Shown piece by piece: positions 8,457 to 15,297 of a DNA stretch of 24,445 nucleotides. The stretch is from Flavobacteriales bacterium UBA3442 (lineage in GTDB: Bacteria > Bacteroidota > Bacteroidia > Flavobacteriales > Schleiferiaceae). Within the stretch, counting starts at the first letter, position 1. Every line of letters starts with the position of its first letter. Location: assembly GCA_002378565.1 (NCBI GenBank), contig DFSH01000057.1:1-24445 (forward strand), read 5' to 3'. The position numbers and the translations under genes were made by a program. Below the pieces are notes generated by a model. That model worked only from the letters and a program-made list of their open reading frames with translations, made no database searches and was not told where the DNA came from.

Positions 8457-9041
8457 ATGAAAATATTTTTAATCATTTTAGGTCTGATTGTTTTGATCTT
8501 CTTAGGAAGCCAAATTTACTTTTACAGAAACAGTCATAATATAGAAACTTACCAATATTCTGTCATAAAGACCTATGAGGGTTTTGAAATCAGAGAATAC
8601 CAAGCAAGTTTATTTACTTCAGTTAAATTAGACACGGACTTGTATGACAAAGCATCAAGAAAAGGTTTTTCTATTTTAGGCGGTTATATTTTTGGCAATA
8701 ATGAAAAGAAGGAACGGATAGCTATGACGTCTCCTGTTGCCCTGTTGTTAGAAGAGGAGATGACTGTGCGATTTTTAGTACCTGAAAATTTCACTGAAGA
8801 TCAGATGCCAAAACCCAATAATTCTGACATTGAATTCATTACAGTTCCAGAAAGGAAAGTAGCTGCAATTACTTTTGGTGGTTGGGCAAGTGATGAAAGG
8901 ATAGCGAAGTATAAGCTGCAATTGATGGCGCTATTAGATGCCAACGAAATCAAGTACAGCAACAGGTTTTCAGTGCTAGGGTTCAGCCCTCCTTATGAAT
9001 TGTTCTTTCGTAAAAATGAGATCATTGTTGACTTAGTATAG
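8457..9041 (+). CDS. SOUL-family heme-binding protein, membrane anchored
   Basis: A 194-residue protein with one N-terminal hydrophobic helix (about 2-22) followed by a SOUL/HEBP domain: YEGFEIREYQASLFTSV, GGYIFGNNEKKERIAMTSPVALL, a central FLVPENFTEDQMPKPNNSDIEF segment and a C-terminal VLGFSPPYELFFRKNEIIVDL. SOUL proteins bind heme or other tetrapyrroles; bacterial members are mostly uncharacterised, so a role in heme binding or stress is only a family-level guess. The gene is strikingly AT-rich: bases 8461-8640 are 52/180 GC (29%) by hand count, against 31/60 (52%) in ndk at 8161-8220, and it uses many AT-ending codons. This points to acquisition from an AT-rich source. A near-consensus -7 box (TAAATTTA, 8446-8453) ends three bases before the ATG. 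Confidence 0.9.
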   Translation: MKIFLIILGLIVLIFLGSQIYFYRNSHNIETYQYSVIKTYEGFEIREYQASLFTSVKLDTDLYDKASRKGFSILGGYIFGNNEKKERIAMTSPVALLLEEEMTVRFLVPENFTEDQMPKPNNSDIEFITVPERKVAAITFGGWASDERIAKYKLQLMALLDANEIKYSNRFSVLGFSPPYELFFRKNEIIVDLV

Positions 9042-9117
9042 TTTCCAGTGTTTTTATACCCCTACCAACGGTCCGGACACTAAAACATCACACGCCATTT
9101 ACCTTGTGCCGCGTTGA

Positions 9118-9414
9118 TCATTTCAGCTCCACACCTTCAAGGGTCATGACTCCATCTAGGGACTCATTGATGGCAACCAATAGGTGGGTTTTTTGCATGC
9201 TCAATTCATGGCGCAATGCATCTGACTTCAGGTACAAGACCAAGGTGTTGTCGCGCAAATGAACCTTGCGTATGCCAGCATGGTTACCCTCACCTAACAA
9301 CTGATGCAGTGCCTGATTGCAAGCCGCTAGATGAAAGCCCGGCCTATCTTTCAGGTGCCCAGTGATCTGCTGCATCACATCGCCCATGTCGCGAAGGTTG
9401 GGACGCTTAGCCAT
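9118..9414 (-). CDS. DUF721 (DciA-like) protein
   Basis: A 98-residue protein of the DUF721 family: an N-terminal helical part (MGDVMQQITGHLK) and a KH-like C-terminal part with KVHLRDNTLVLYLKSDALRHELSMQKTHLLVAIN, the most conserved block. DciA proteins of this family load the replicative helicase in many bacteria lacking DnaC/DnaI; the short Bacteroidota versions typically sit next to recF and their role is less certain. The ATG shares its A with the recF TGA (TGATG, 9416-9412), so it is translated by coupling from recF. No signal peptide. Confidence 0.82.
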   Translation of the reverse strand: MAKRPNLRDMGDVMQQITGHLKDRPGFHLAACNQALHQLLGEGNHAGIRKVHLRDNTLVLYLKSDALRHELSMQKTHLLVAINESLDGVMTLEGVELK

Positions 9415-10502
9415 CAGAGTTCAAAAACCTTTGCTTGGGCATCAACAGCTTGCAGTAAAAGCTCTGTGCGGTCCCTGTGTGTATCGCTGAGGAAAATTTG
9501 TCCAAAATGGTCATCGTTCACCAAGCGAATCAAGCCCTCTACCCTGTCGGCATCCAATTTGTCAAAAACATCATCCAAGAGCAAAATAGGTTTTGCACCC
9601 AAATTCTCGGTCAAACTGTCAAATGTGGCTAATTTCAGTGCGACCAAATAGGATTTCTGCTGTCCTTGAGATCCCACTTGACGCAGGGACCTTCCATGCA
9701 GTTCAAAAAGTAAATCCTCTCGATGAGGCCCTGCAGTACTGTACTGTAAGAGGCGATCCTTTGCCAGGGACTCTGTCAACAGGTTCCGCATGGACATCTC
9801 ATGCAATTTGCTACGGTAGCGTAAATCAACGTCTTCTTCATCTCCAGCAATCTGTGCGTAATTGTGCTTGAGCATGGGGACAAATGCCTCCACAAAGCGT
9901 TCACGGGCTTCATGAATCAATGGGGCGTATTCACAGAGTTGATCATCGTACAAGGTCAAGGTATCAGCATCAAAGGTTCGATTTGCCGCAAAATATTTCA
10001 ACAAGGCATTTCTTTGTGAAAGTGCTCTGTTGTAACAAATCAATGCATGCAAAAATGCCGGATTGGATTGTGCAATGGTTTGATCCATGAACTTTCGCCG
10101 CACGTCACTGCCATCGGTCAGTAAATTGCGATCAGCTGGACTGATCATAACCACGGGGAACCGCCCCATGTGCTCTGACAGGCGCTCATAGACAGCGCCA
10201 TCTGCCTTAAAAACTTTTTTTTCTCCGCGCTGTAACCCACAGTAAACAGGCACAGTGCCATCCTTGGACTCAAACAAACCTTGAAGAACAAAAAACCCTC
10301 GGTCAAACTGAATGTTTAAGCTATCGGTGCTGTGAAAATAACTCTTGGTCATGCACAGGACATGGATGGCATCCAACACGGTGGTTTTGCCTGAACCATT
10401 AGGGCCCACCATGGCGTTGAGCTTTGGGGAAAAGGTGAATTCAGACTGGTCATGGTTCTTGAATTGAACCATGCTAAGCGTTTCTAGTCTGACATCCTGC
10501 AT
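9414..10502 (-). CDS. recF: DNA replication and repair protein RecF
   Basis: A 362-residue SMC-like ATPase of the RecFOR pathway, which loads RecA at gapped DNA. Visible motifs: FKNH near the N terminus, Walker A GPNGSGKT (33-40), ISPADRNLLTDGSDVRRKFMD in the arm region, ABC signature SQGQQKS (about 288) and Walker B PILLLDDVFDKLD, then the D-loop and switch His region SDTHRDR. Length is standard. The N terminus aligns well with usual RecF starts, which supports ATG 10502. The gene is divergent from a TPR gene and followed by DUF721; recR of the same pathway is elsewhere in the window (21682). Confidence 0.97.
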   Translation of the reverse strand: MQDVRLETLSMVQFKNHDQSEFTFSPKLNAMVGPNGSGKTTVLDAIHVLCMTKSYFHSTDSLNIQFDRGFFVLQGLFESKDGTVPVYCGLQRGEKKVFKADGAVYERLSEHMGRFPVVMISPADRNLLTDGSDVRRKFMDQTIAQSNPAFLHALICYNRALSQRNALLKYFAANRTFDADTLTLYDDQLCEYAPLIHEARERFVEAFVPMLKHNYAQIAGDEEDVDLRYRSKLHEMSMRNLLTESLAKDRLLQYSTAGPHREDLLFELHGRSLRQVGSQGQQKSYLVALKLATFDSLTENLGAKPILLLDDVFDKLDADRVEGLIRLVNDDHFGQIFLSDTHRDRTELLLQAVDAQAKVFEL

Positions 10503-10506
10503 GCCT

Positions 10507-10514
10507 CAAATGTA
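10507..10514 (-). promoter_or_regulatory. Consensus Bacteroidota -7 box abutting the recF start
   Basis: Read on the minus strand the bases are TACATTTG, an exact match to TAnnTTTG. A TTTG lies 25 bases further upstream, somewhat beyond the usual -33 spacing. Only four bases (AGGC) separate the box from the recF ATG, so transcription would begin at or next to the start codon, giving a leaderless message if this box is used. Confidence 0.45.
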
Positions 10515-10595
10515 CAATTTGACGCCCCCTTTTTCTTGCCAAATTTCCTCTGGAATCAAAACAATGCACCACATGCATCAATGCCCGCTTTTGGC

Positions 10596-10603
10596 TATCT
10601 TTG
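10596..10603 (+). promoter_or_regulatory. Consensus -7 box for the TPR-ribH operon
   Basis: TATCTTTG is an exact match to TAnnTTTG and ends 30 bases before ATG 10634. A TTG at 10601, which would otherwise be a possible in-frame start for the TPR gene, lies inside this box, so it supports the ATG as the real start. I see no convincing -33 TTG at the usual distance. Confidence 0.5.
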
Positions 10604-10633
10604 GCGGCCTATACAATTGACAACACTCGCCCC

Positions 10634-11338
10634 ATGGCAAAGAAATCATCCAAGCAGGAACTCGATCTAATCACCAACCCTGAAGCTGTTGCTGACGCCG
10701 CTATTGGCAAAGCAGAAAAATTCATTCAAGCCAATGGCAAATTGGTTACCACCGTTGTTGGAATTATTGCAGGCTTCATCCTTTTAGTATTTGGCTACGT
10801 GAAATTCATTCAAGAGCCTGCAGAACTTGAAGCACAGGATGCCATCGCACCTGCACAAATGGCTTTTGAACGCGATTCACTTCGATTGGCACTTCATGGC
10901 AACATGAGCCAAATGGGGTTTTTGGAGGTTGCTGACGCTTACAGTTCTACAGGAAGCGGTGAACTAGCCAACTACTACGCAGGGTTGAGCTTCCTTGGCT
11001 TGGGGCAGCCCTCCGATGCCATTGAAGCCTTTGACAACTACAGTGCTTCCAACGAGGTCCTTGGTGCCATTGCCTTAGGAGGCATTGGCGATGCCTTTGC
11101 TGAGCTAAATCAGGCTGAAGAGGCACATGAATACTACCACAAGGCAGCCCGTGCAGATGACAATGAATTTCTCAGCCCATTCTTCCTTTTCAAGGCAGGC
11201 ATTGCTGCTGAAATGATGGGTGATTACCGCGAAGCAAAGAACCATTACCAAAGCATTCAGTCGGACTACCCCTTGTCAACGCAAGCGGCCAACATCGATG
11301 GCCTCATTGCTTTTTGCGAGGCTAAACTGGCACAATAA
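10634..11338 (+). CDS. Membrane-anchored tetratricopeptide repeat protein
   Basis: A 234-residue protein: charged cytoplasmic N terminus (MAKKSSKQEL), one membrane helix at about 37-58, and then a helical-repeat domain outside with TPR-like units such as ELANYYAGLSFLGLGQPSDAIEAF and EEAHEYYHKAA, plus DYREAKNHYQSI near the end. The layout resembles YfgM-type ancillary proteins (single helix plus periplasmic TPR), which associate with the Sec translocon in Proteobacteria, but I see no specific signature and no bamB-like neighbour, so no function is assigned. The start was set at ATG 10634 rather than TTG 10601, because the latter sits in a promoter box. The stop is two bases before ribH. Confidence 0.85.
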   Translation: MAKKSSKQELDLITNPEAVADAAIGKAEKFIQANGKLVTTVVGIIAGFILLVFGYVKFIQEPAELEAQDAIAPAQMAFERDSLRLALHGNMSQMGFLEVADAYSSTGSGELANYYAGLSFLGLGQPSDAIEAFDNYSASNEVLGAIALGGIGDAFAELNQAEEAHEYYHKAARADDNEFLSPFFLFKAGIAAEMMGDYREAKNHYQSIQSDYPLSTQAANIDGLIAFCEAKLAQ

Positions 11339-11340
11339 CC

Positions 11341-11811
11341 ATGGCAACGGCTCAGCGAGGAAAATTGAACCTTGACTCTGCCCCTTCCGCTCAAGGGTTA
11401 CACATCGCCTTGGTAGTTTCCGAATGGAACAACGACATCACCGGAGGACTGAGAGACGGCGCCGTTGACACCTTGATTCAAATTGGCATTGAACCCGACC
11501 ATGTCACAATCCGTCCTGTACCAGGCAGTTTTGAGCTGATTCATGGCTGCAAGGTCGCAGCTGAATCCGGTCAATACGATGCAGTCATTGCCATTGGTTC
11601 AGTGATTCAAGGAGAGACAGCCCATTTTGAATTTGTTTGTTCCGGCGTCACCCAGGGTATCGCCCTTTTGAACGCGACCGGTAACATTCCAGTGATTTTT
11701 TGCCTACTGACCGATGACAATCGGGAACAATCCATTGCCCGTTCTGGTGGAAGCATGGGCAACAAAGGCAGTGAAGCTGCTGTAGCCGCTGTAAAAATGT
11801 GTCAACCATGA
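11341..11811 (+). CDS. ribH: 6,7-dimethyl-8-ribityllumazine synthase
   Basis: A 156-residue enzyme for the penultimate step of riboflavin synthesis: it condenses 5-amino-6-ribitylamino-uracil with 3,4-dihydroxy-2-butanone 4-phosphate. Family motifs in order: VVSEWN with the aromatic Trp29 and Asn30, VPGSFEL, GSVIQGETAHFEFV with the active-site His95, PVIFCLLTDDNREQ and NKGSEAA near the C terminus. It forms pentamers or 60-mers in the cytoplasm in known cases. The ATG is two bases after the TPR gene stop and the TGA overlaps the next start (ATGA), so it lies inside an operon with genes unrelated to riboflavin. Confidence 0.97.
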   Translation: MATAQRGKLNLDSAPSAQGLHIALVVSEWNNDITGGLRDGAVDTLIQIGIEPDHVTIRPVPGSFELIHGCKVAAESGQYDAVIAIGSVIQGETAHFEFVCSGVTQGIALLNATGNIPVIFCLLTDDNREQSIARSGGSMGNKGSEAAVAAVKMCQP

Positions 11812-13493
11812 GCCTAGACTCACAGGCCCTGATTCATGCTGACAGCTGGCTCAATGCGCCCATTGACAAGGCTGACAAGTTGGCCATTGAAGCCCTAAAA
11901 ACACATGACCCTGATGGATTCAATGAGTCCTTTTACAAGCTTTTAGAATTTGGCACAGGTGGCATGCGTGGCATCATGCGACTGGGCAGCAATGGCATCA
12001 ACCGCTACACCATTGGGCAAGCCACACAGGGCCTAGCCAATGCACTGAAAGGACCTGACAAGCTATCTGTTGCAATTGCTTGCGATTGCCGCATCAACAG
12101 CCAACACTTTGCTGAAACTGCTGCCAATGTGCTAGCTGCAAACGGCATCGATGTTTACCTCTTTGATTCACTCAGACCCACTCCCCTGTTGAGTTTTGCC
12201 CTAAGAGAAAAGGGATGTGACGCTGGCATAGTCATAACCGCTTCACACAACCCCAAAGCCTACAATGGCTACAAGGTCTACGGCAAGGATGGTGGGCAAA
12301 TCGTCCCTCCACAAGATGCTGACATCCTTCAATCAGTCAGGAACGTGACCATTGGCGACATTCTGTGGTCCGGTGGGCAAGGTCGCATTCATCGCCTAGG
12401 TGAAGCCATGGATCAGGTCTACATAAACATGCTTGAGTCCATGCAATTGACCAAAGCAAGGGATCTCTCTGTGGTGTTCACCTCCCTCCATGGCACAGCA
12501 ATCACACTGCTGCCTGAGGCATTGAAGTGTTTTGGATTCAGCCAGGTTCATGTACTTGCCTCCCAAGCTGAACCCGACGGCAACTTCCCTACGGTTCAGT
12601 CTCCCAACCCTGAAGAAGCCGCAGCTCTTGAGCTGGCCATCAACAAGGCCCATGAATTAGGTGCAGATCTGGTGATTGGCTGTGACCCTGACGCTGATCG
12701 CGTTGGCATTGCACTCATGGATCACGATGGGGTAATGCGCATAATCAACGGCAATCAAATCGCCTCATTGCTGGTAAACCATGTCTTGTCAAATAGCGCA
12801 AAATCCCAGCAATTGCCCGACAATGCTTTCACTGCATCAACCGTTGTCACCACCACATTGATCAATCACATTGCAGCAAAACACCAAGTGAAGCATGTTA
12901 CCACCTTGACTGGCTTCAAGTGGATTGCTCAGCAAATTCAGGCCATGGATGACCACACTTTCATCGTTGGCGGTGAAGAAAGCTATGGCTACCTCATTGG
13001 GGATAAGGTCAGAGACAAAGATGCGATCGCTAGTGCGTGCATGATTGCAGAGGCTGCAGCTGACGCAAAATCCCGTGGCAAAAACCTTTTGGATGACTTG
13101 ATGGACCTCTACTGCGAACATGGCTTACACCACGATCATTTATTGAGCGTGGTCAAGACAGGGCGTCGTGGTGAAGCAGACATCAAAGGCATCATGGATC
13201 GCTTAAGGAATCAATGCCCTACCAACCTGGCAGGTATTCAAGTGCAATCCGTCACTGACTACATGCATCCAGATCAAACGGGGTTGCCTGCAAGCAATGT
13301 CATTCAACTTCACATGAGCAATGGGGATCGCATCACGGCAAGGCCTTCAGGCACTGAACCTAAGATCAAGTACTACTTCAACACCCTAGGCCCCGCCTTG
13401 CGTCAAAGCCATCTGCGGGAAGATTATGTCAGCGGCAAGCAGGCACTTGAATCACGCATTGCGTCCTACGAAGCCATTATCACTGCGCTCTAA
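11808..13493 (+). CDS. Alpha-D-phosphohexomutase (phosphoglucomutase/phosphomannomutase)
   Basis: A 561-residue cytosolic enzyme interconverting hexose 1- and 6-phosphates. All four family loops are present: the phosphoserine loop TASHNPKAYNGYK (catalytic Ser146), the metal loop GCDPDADRVG (Asp293, Asp295, Asp297), the sugar-specificity loop GGEESYG (388-394) and the phosphate-binding loop RPSGTEPK (512-519). The length and the N-terminal GTGGMRGIM put it with the PGM2-like subgroup common in Bacteroidota and Firmicutes. Whether glucose, mannose or pentose phosphates are preferred cannot be told from the sequence. ATG 11808 overlaps the ribH stop by four bases; a GTG nine bases upstream (11799) is less likely. 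Confidence 0.95.
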   Translation: MSLDSQALIHADSWLNAPIDKADKLAIEALKTHDPDGFNESFYKLLEFGTGGMRGIMRLGSNGINRYTIGQATQGLANALKGPDKLSVAIACDCRINSQHFAETAANVLAANGIDVYLFDSLRPTPLLSFALREKGCDAGIVITASHNPKAYNGYKVYGKDGGQIVPPQDADILQSVRNVTIGDILWSGGQGRIHRLGEAMDQVYINMLESMQLTKARDLSVVFTSLHGTAITLLPEALKCFGFSQVHVLASQAEPDGNFPTVQSPNPEEAAALELAINKAHELGADLVIGCDPDADRVGIALMDHDGVMRIINGNQIASLLVNHVLSNSAKSQQLPDNAFTASTVVTTTLINHIAAKHQVKHVTTLTGFKWIAQQIQAMDDHTFIVGGEESYGYLIGDKVRDKDAIASACMIAEAAADAKSRGKNLLDDLMDLYCEHGLHHDHLLSVVKTGRRGEADIKGIMDRLRNQCPTNLAGIQVQSVTDYMHPDQTGLPASNVIQLHMSNGDRITARPSGTEPKIKYYFNTLGPALRQSHLREDYVSGKQALESRIASYEAIITAL

Positions 13494-13507
13494 GCTACCT
13501 TGGAGGC

Positions 13508-14731
13508 ATGACCCATAGCTTCAAAATCACACTTGGCCTGGCATGCATCACCATAGCCTGCAGCACATCCCCTGACATGACGACCTATCTCAGCCACATC
13601 AATTTAGCTAACAACCGAGAGCTGCCTTTTTTCATTGAGCAAAAAGGGGAATCTCTGTGCATTGTCAATGGGGACGAACAGCTTCCTTTGACATGGAGCC
13701 ATGTCAGTGATGACAACATGCAAGTCTATGAATTGAAGGCCTTTCAAGGCCAATTTCACCTTCTGTTCAGTGACGATCATGCGCAATTCAGCGGCTTTTG
13801 GTTGCGACCTGATAGGGATGAGTCCTACCCCATCACTGGTAGCTTGACTGAACACAAAAAACGCCGGTTCAGCCCCACTGGCATGGCTAATGAATCTGAC
13901 AGCACCCTATGGCCATTGGCTGAGCGCTATGCCACAACCATGGCCACCTCAACTGAAGCGCCAAAACAAGCAATCGCTGAATTCCAAAGCCATGGCAATG
14001 GCGTGGTCACTGGCAGCATCATGACTGAAACAGGTGACTACCGATTCCTGGCAGGCAATCGCCATGGCAACCACCTCATGCTTAGCACCTTTGATGGCAT
14101 TCATGCCTATATTTTTGACATGGTAATCACCGACAAGGGCATTCAAGGACTGCACCAATCAGGTGCTGTCTACGCTGAAACCTTTGAAGGCCATGCAGAT
14201 GCAGATGCTTCACTCAGTGACCCAACGCAGCTCAGCAGTTACCATGAGGGTGATGCACCCTTGCAATTCACACTGCCAGATCATGCCACAGGTGAGAGTT
14301 TCACCTACGATGGTCATGCTAATCGGGTTACTTTGATTCAAATCCTTGGATCTTGGTGTCCTAACTGCATGGATGAGAGCGAGGCCTTGAAGGAGATCTA
14401 CCAGGAATACCACGAACGCGGACTGGATGTGATTGCCCTTGCTTTTGAACGGTCCGAAGACCCATTGATTGCACGGCCAGCATTGATTAAAATGGTTCAT
14501 GACATTGGCATGCCATACCCCGTCCTTTATGCTGGCAAAGCAGACAAAGGAGCCGTTGAACAGCTGCTGCCTGGCTTGAGTAACTTCATGTCCTACCCAA
14601 CTGCTATACTGCTGGACCGACAAGGCCTTGTGAGAGAAGTTCATACGGGATTCAATGGCCCCGGAACCAGCCTTTATCAAGCGTGGTTAGCTGAACAAAA
14701 ATCACACATCGAAGAGTTGCTCAATGAGTGA
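13508..14731 (+). CDS. TlpA-like thioredoxin-domain lipoprotein
   Basis: A 407-residue protein. Residues 1-18 form a short signal peptide ending in a lipobox-like TIAC (Cys18). Residues 20-245 are beta-rich and not recognised; the only motif-like feature is a run of short strands. Residues about 250-405 form a thioredoxin/TlpA domain: GSWCPNCMDE with CxxC Cys284-Cys287, followed by VIALAFERSED and the cis-proline motif SYPTAILLD. Such lipoproteins reduce or exchange disulfides on envelope proteins or cytochromes. A GGAGG lies only one base before the ATG, too close for normal SD use. The gene starts 14 bases after the phosphohexomutase and overlaps the cysteine-cluster gene by eight bases. 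Confidence 0.85.
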   Translation: MTHSFKITLGLACITIACSTSPDMTTYLSHINLANNRELPFFIEQKGESLCIVNGDEQLPLTWSHVSDDNMQVYELKAFQGQFHLLFSDDHAQFSGFWLRPDRDESYPITGSLTEHKKRRFSPTGMANESDSTLWPLAERYATTMATSTEAPKQAIAEFQSHGNGVVTGSIMTETGDYRFLAGNRHGNHLMLSTFDGIHAYIFDMVITDKGIQGLHQSGAVYAETFEGHADADASLSDPTQLSSYHEGDAPLQFTLPDHATGESFTYDGHANRVTLIQILGSWCPNCMDESEALKEIYQEYHERGLDVIALAFERSEDPLIARPALIKMVHDIGMPYPVLYAGKADKGAVEQLLPGLSNFMSYPTAILLDRQGLVREVHTGFNGPGTSLYQAWLAEQKSHIEELLNE

Positions 14732-15227
14732 TTCGGTAGAGCATCTCTCATCTGTATTTCTTCGTTTAAAGAAGAAACCGCCTCGGCAGCTGGATAACGT
14801 CATGCATGACTTGCACGACAAGGCCTTTGATCGCATCGATTGCCTGACCTGTGCCAATTGCTGCAAAACCACAGGCCCCTTGTGGACAAAGAAAGACAGG
14901 GAACGAGTTGCCAAGCACTTGAAGATGCAAACTGCCCAATTTGAAGCGACGTACTTGCGAATCGATGAAGACCAGGACTGGGTACTTCAACACCTGCCCT
15001 GTCCATTCCTTGGTGGTGACAATCGCTGTGGCATCTATGATGTTAGGCCAAAGGCCTGTAGAGAATACCCACACAGTGATCGCGTCAAGCAGCATCAACT
15101 GCTAAGTCTCCATGCAAAAAACTGCAGCATATGCCCTGCCATTGAGGATATTGCAAAAGGGCTAGACGCAAGCCTTGCCGTCAAGCAGGCCAAGGGAAAT
15201 CGCAAAGGGAAACGCAAGGGCCATTAG
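14724..15227 (+). CDS. YkgJ-family cysteine cluster protein
   Basis: A 167-residue, presumably cytosolic protein of the YkgJ/Fe-S-oxidoreductase-like group, defined by spaced cysteines thought to bind zinc or an Fe-S centre. Visible cysteines: CLTCANCC (Cys40, 43, 46, 47), Cys93 in LPCPFL, Cys102 and Cys112 in RCGIYDVRPKACREYP, and Cys134/Cys137 near the end. The N terminus is helical and the C terminus is a short basic tail (GNRKGKRKGH). Its biochemical function is unknown. The ATG lies inside the TlpA-like gene, overlapping it by eight bases, so the two are co-translated; it is the last gene of this plus-strand operon. Confidence 0.88.
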   Translation: MSDSVEHLSSVFLRLKKKPPRQLDNVMHDLHDKAFDRIDCLTCANCCKTTGPLWTKKDRERVAKHLKMQTAQFEATYLRIDEDQDWVLQHLPCPFLGGDNRCGIYDVRPKACREYPHSDRVKQHQLLSLHAKNCSICPAIEDIAKGLDASLAVKQAKGNRKGKRKGH

Positions 15228-15231
15228 TTAA

Positions 15232-15257
15232 GCACTTATTTGATAAAAAATAAGTGC
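15232..15257. terminator. 10-bp AT-rich hairpin after the YkgJ gene, possible terminator
   Basis: GCACTTATTT (15232-15241) and AAATAAGTGC (15248-15257) are perfect reverse complements around a six-base loop (GATAAA). The hairpin starts five bases after the stop codon and closes the five-gene operon before the separately transcribed protease. There is no T-run on the plus side, so efficiency as an intrinsic terminator is uncertain; it could instead act in mRNA end protection or as an operator for the protease gene. Confidence 0.5.
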
Positions 15258-15297
15258 ACCTTGCGGCTACTTTAACCTTAGTTAGTTCATCAAGCCC

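Noticed and set aside
9071..9078. 8-bp palindrome GTCCGGAC between SOUL and DUF721
   Set aside because: Short, isolated, and in a convergent gap where an operator is unlikely.
10564..10584. Three ATGC words spaced 8-9 bases upstream of the TPR gene
   Set aside because: Four-base words at this spacing are not significant and the spacing is irregular.
10601..10633. TTG start giving the TPR protein 11 more residues
   Set aside because: The TTG lies inside an exact -7 promoter box, and the ATG at 10634 begins a sensible MAKKSSK cytoplasmic N terminus.
14210..14680. Long antisense frame opposite the TlpA-like gene
   Set aside because: The sense strand has clear lipobox and thioredoxin motifs; the antisense product has no recognisable domain.
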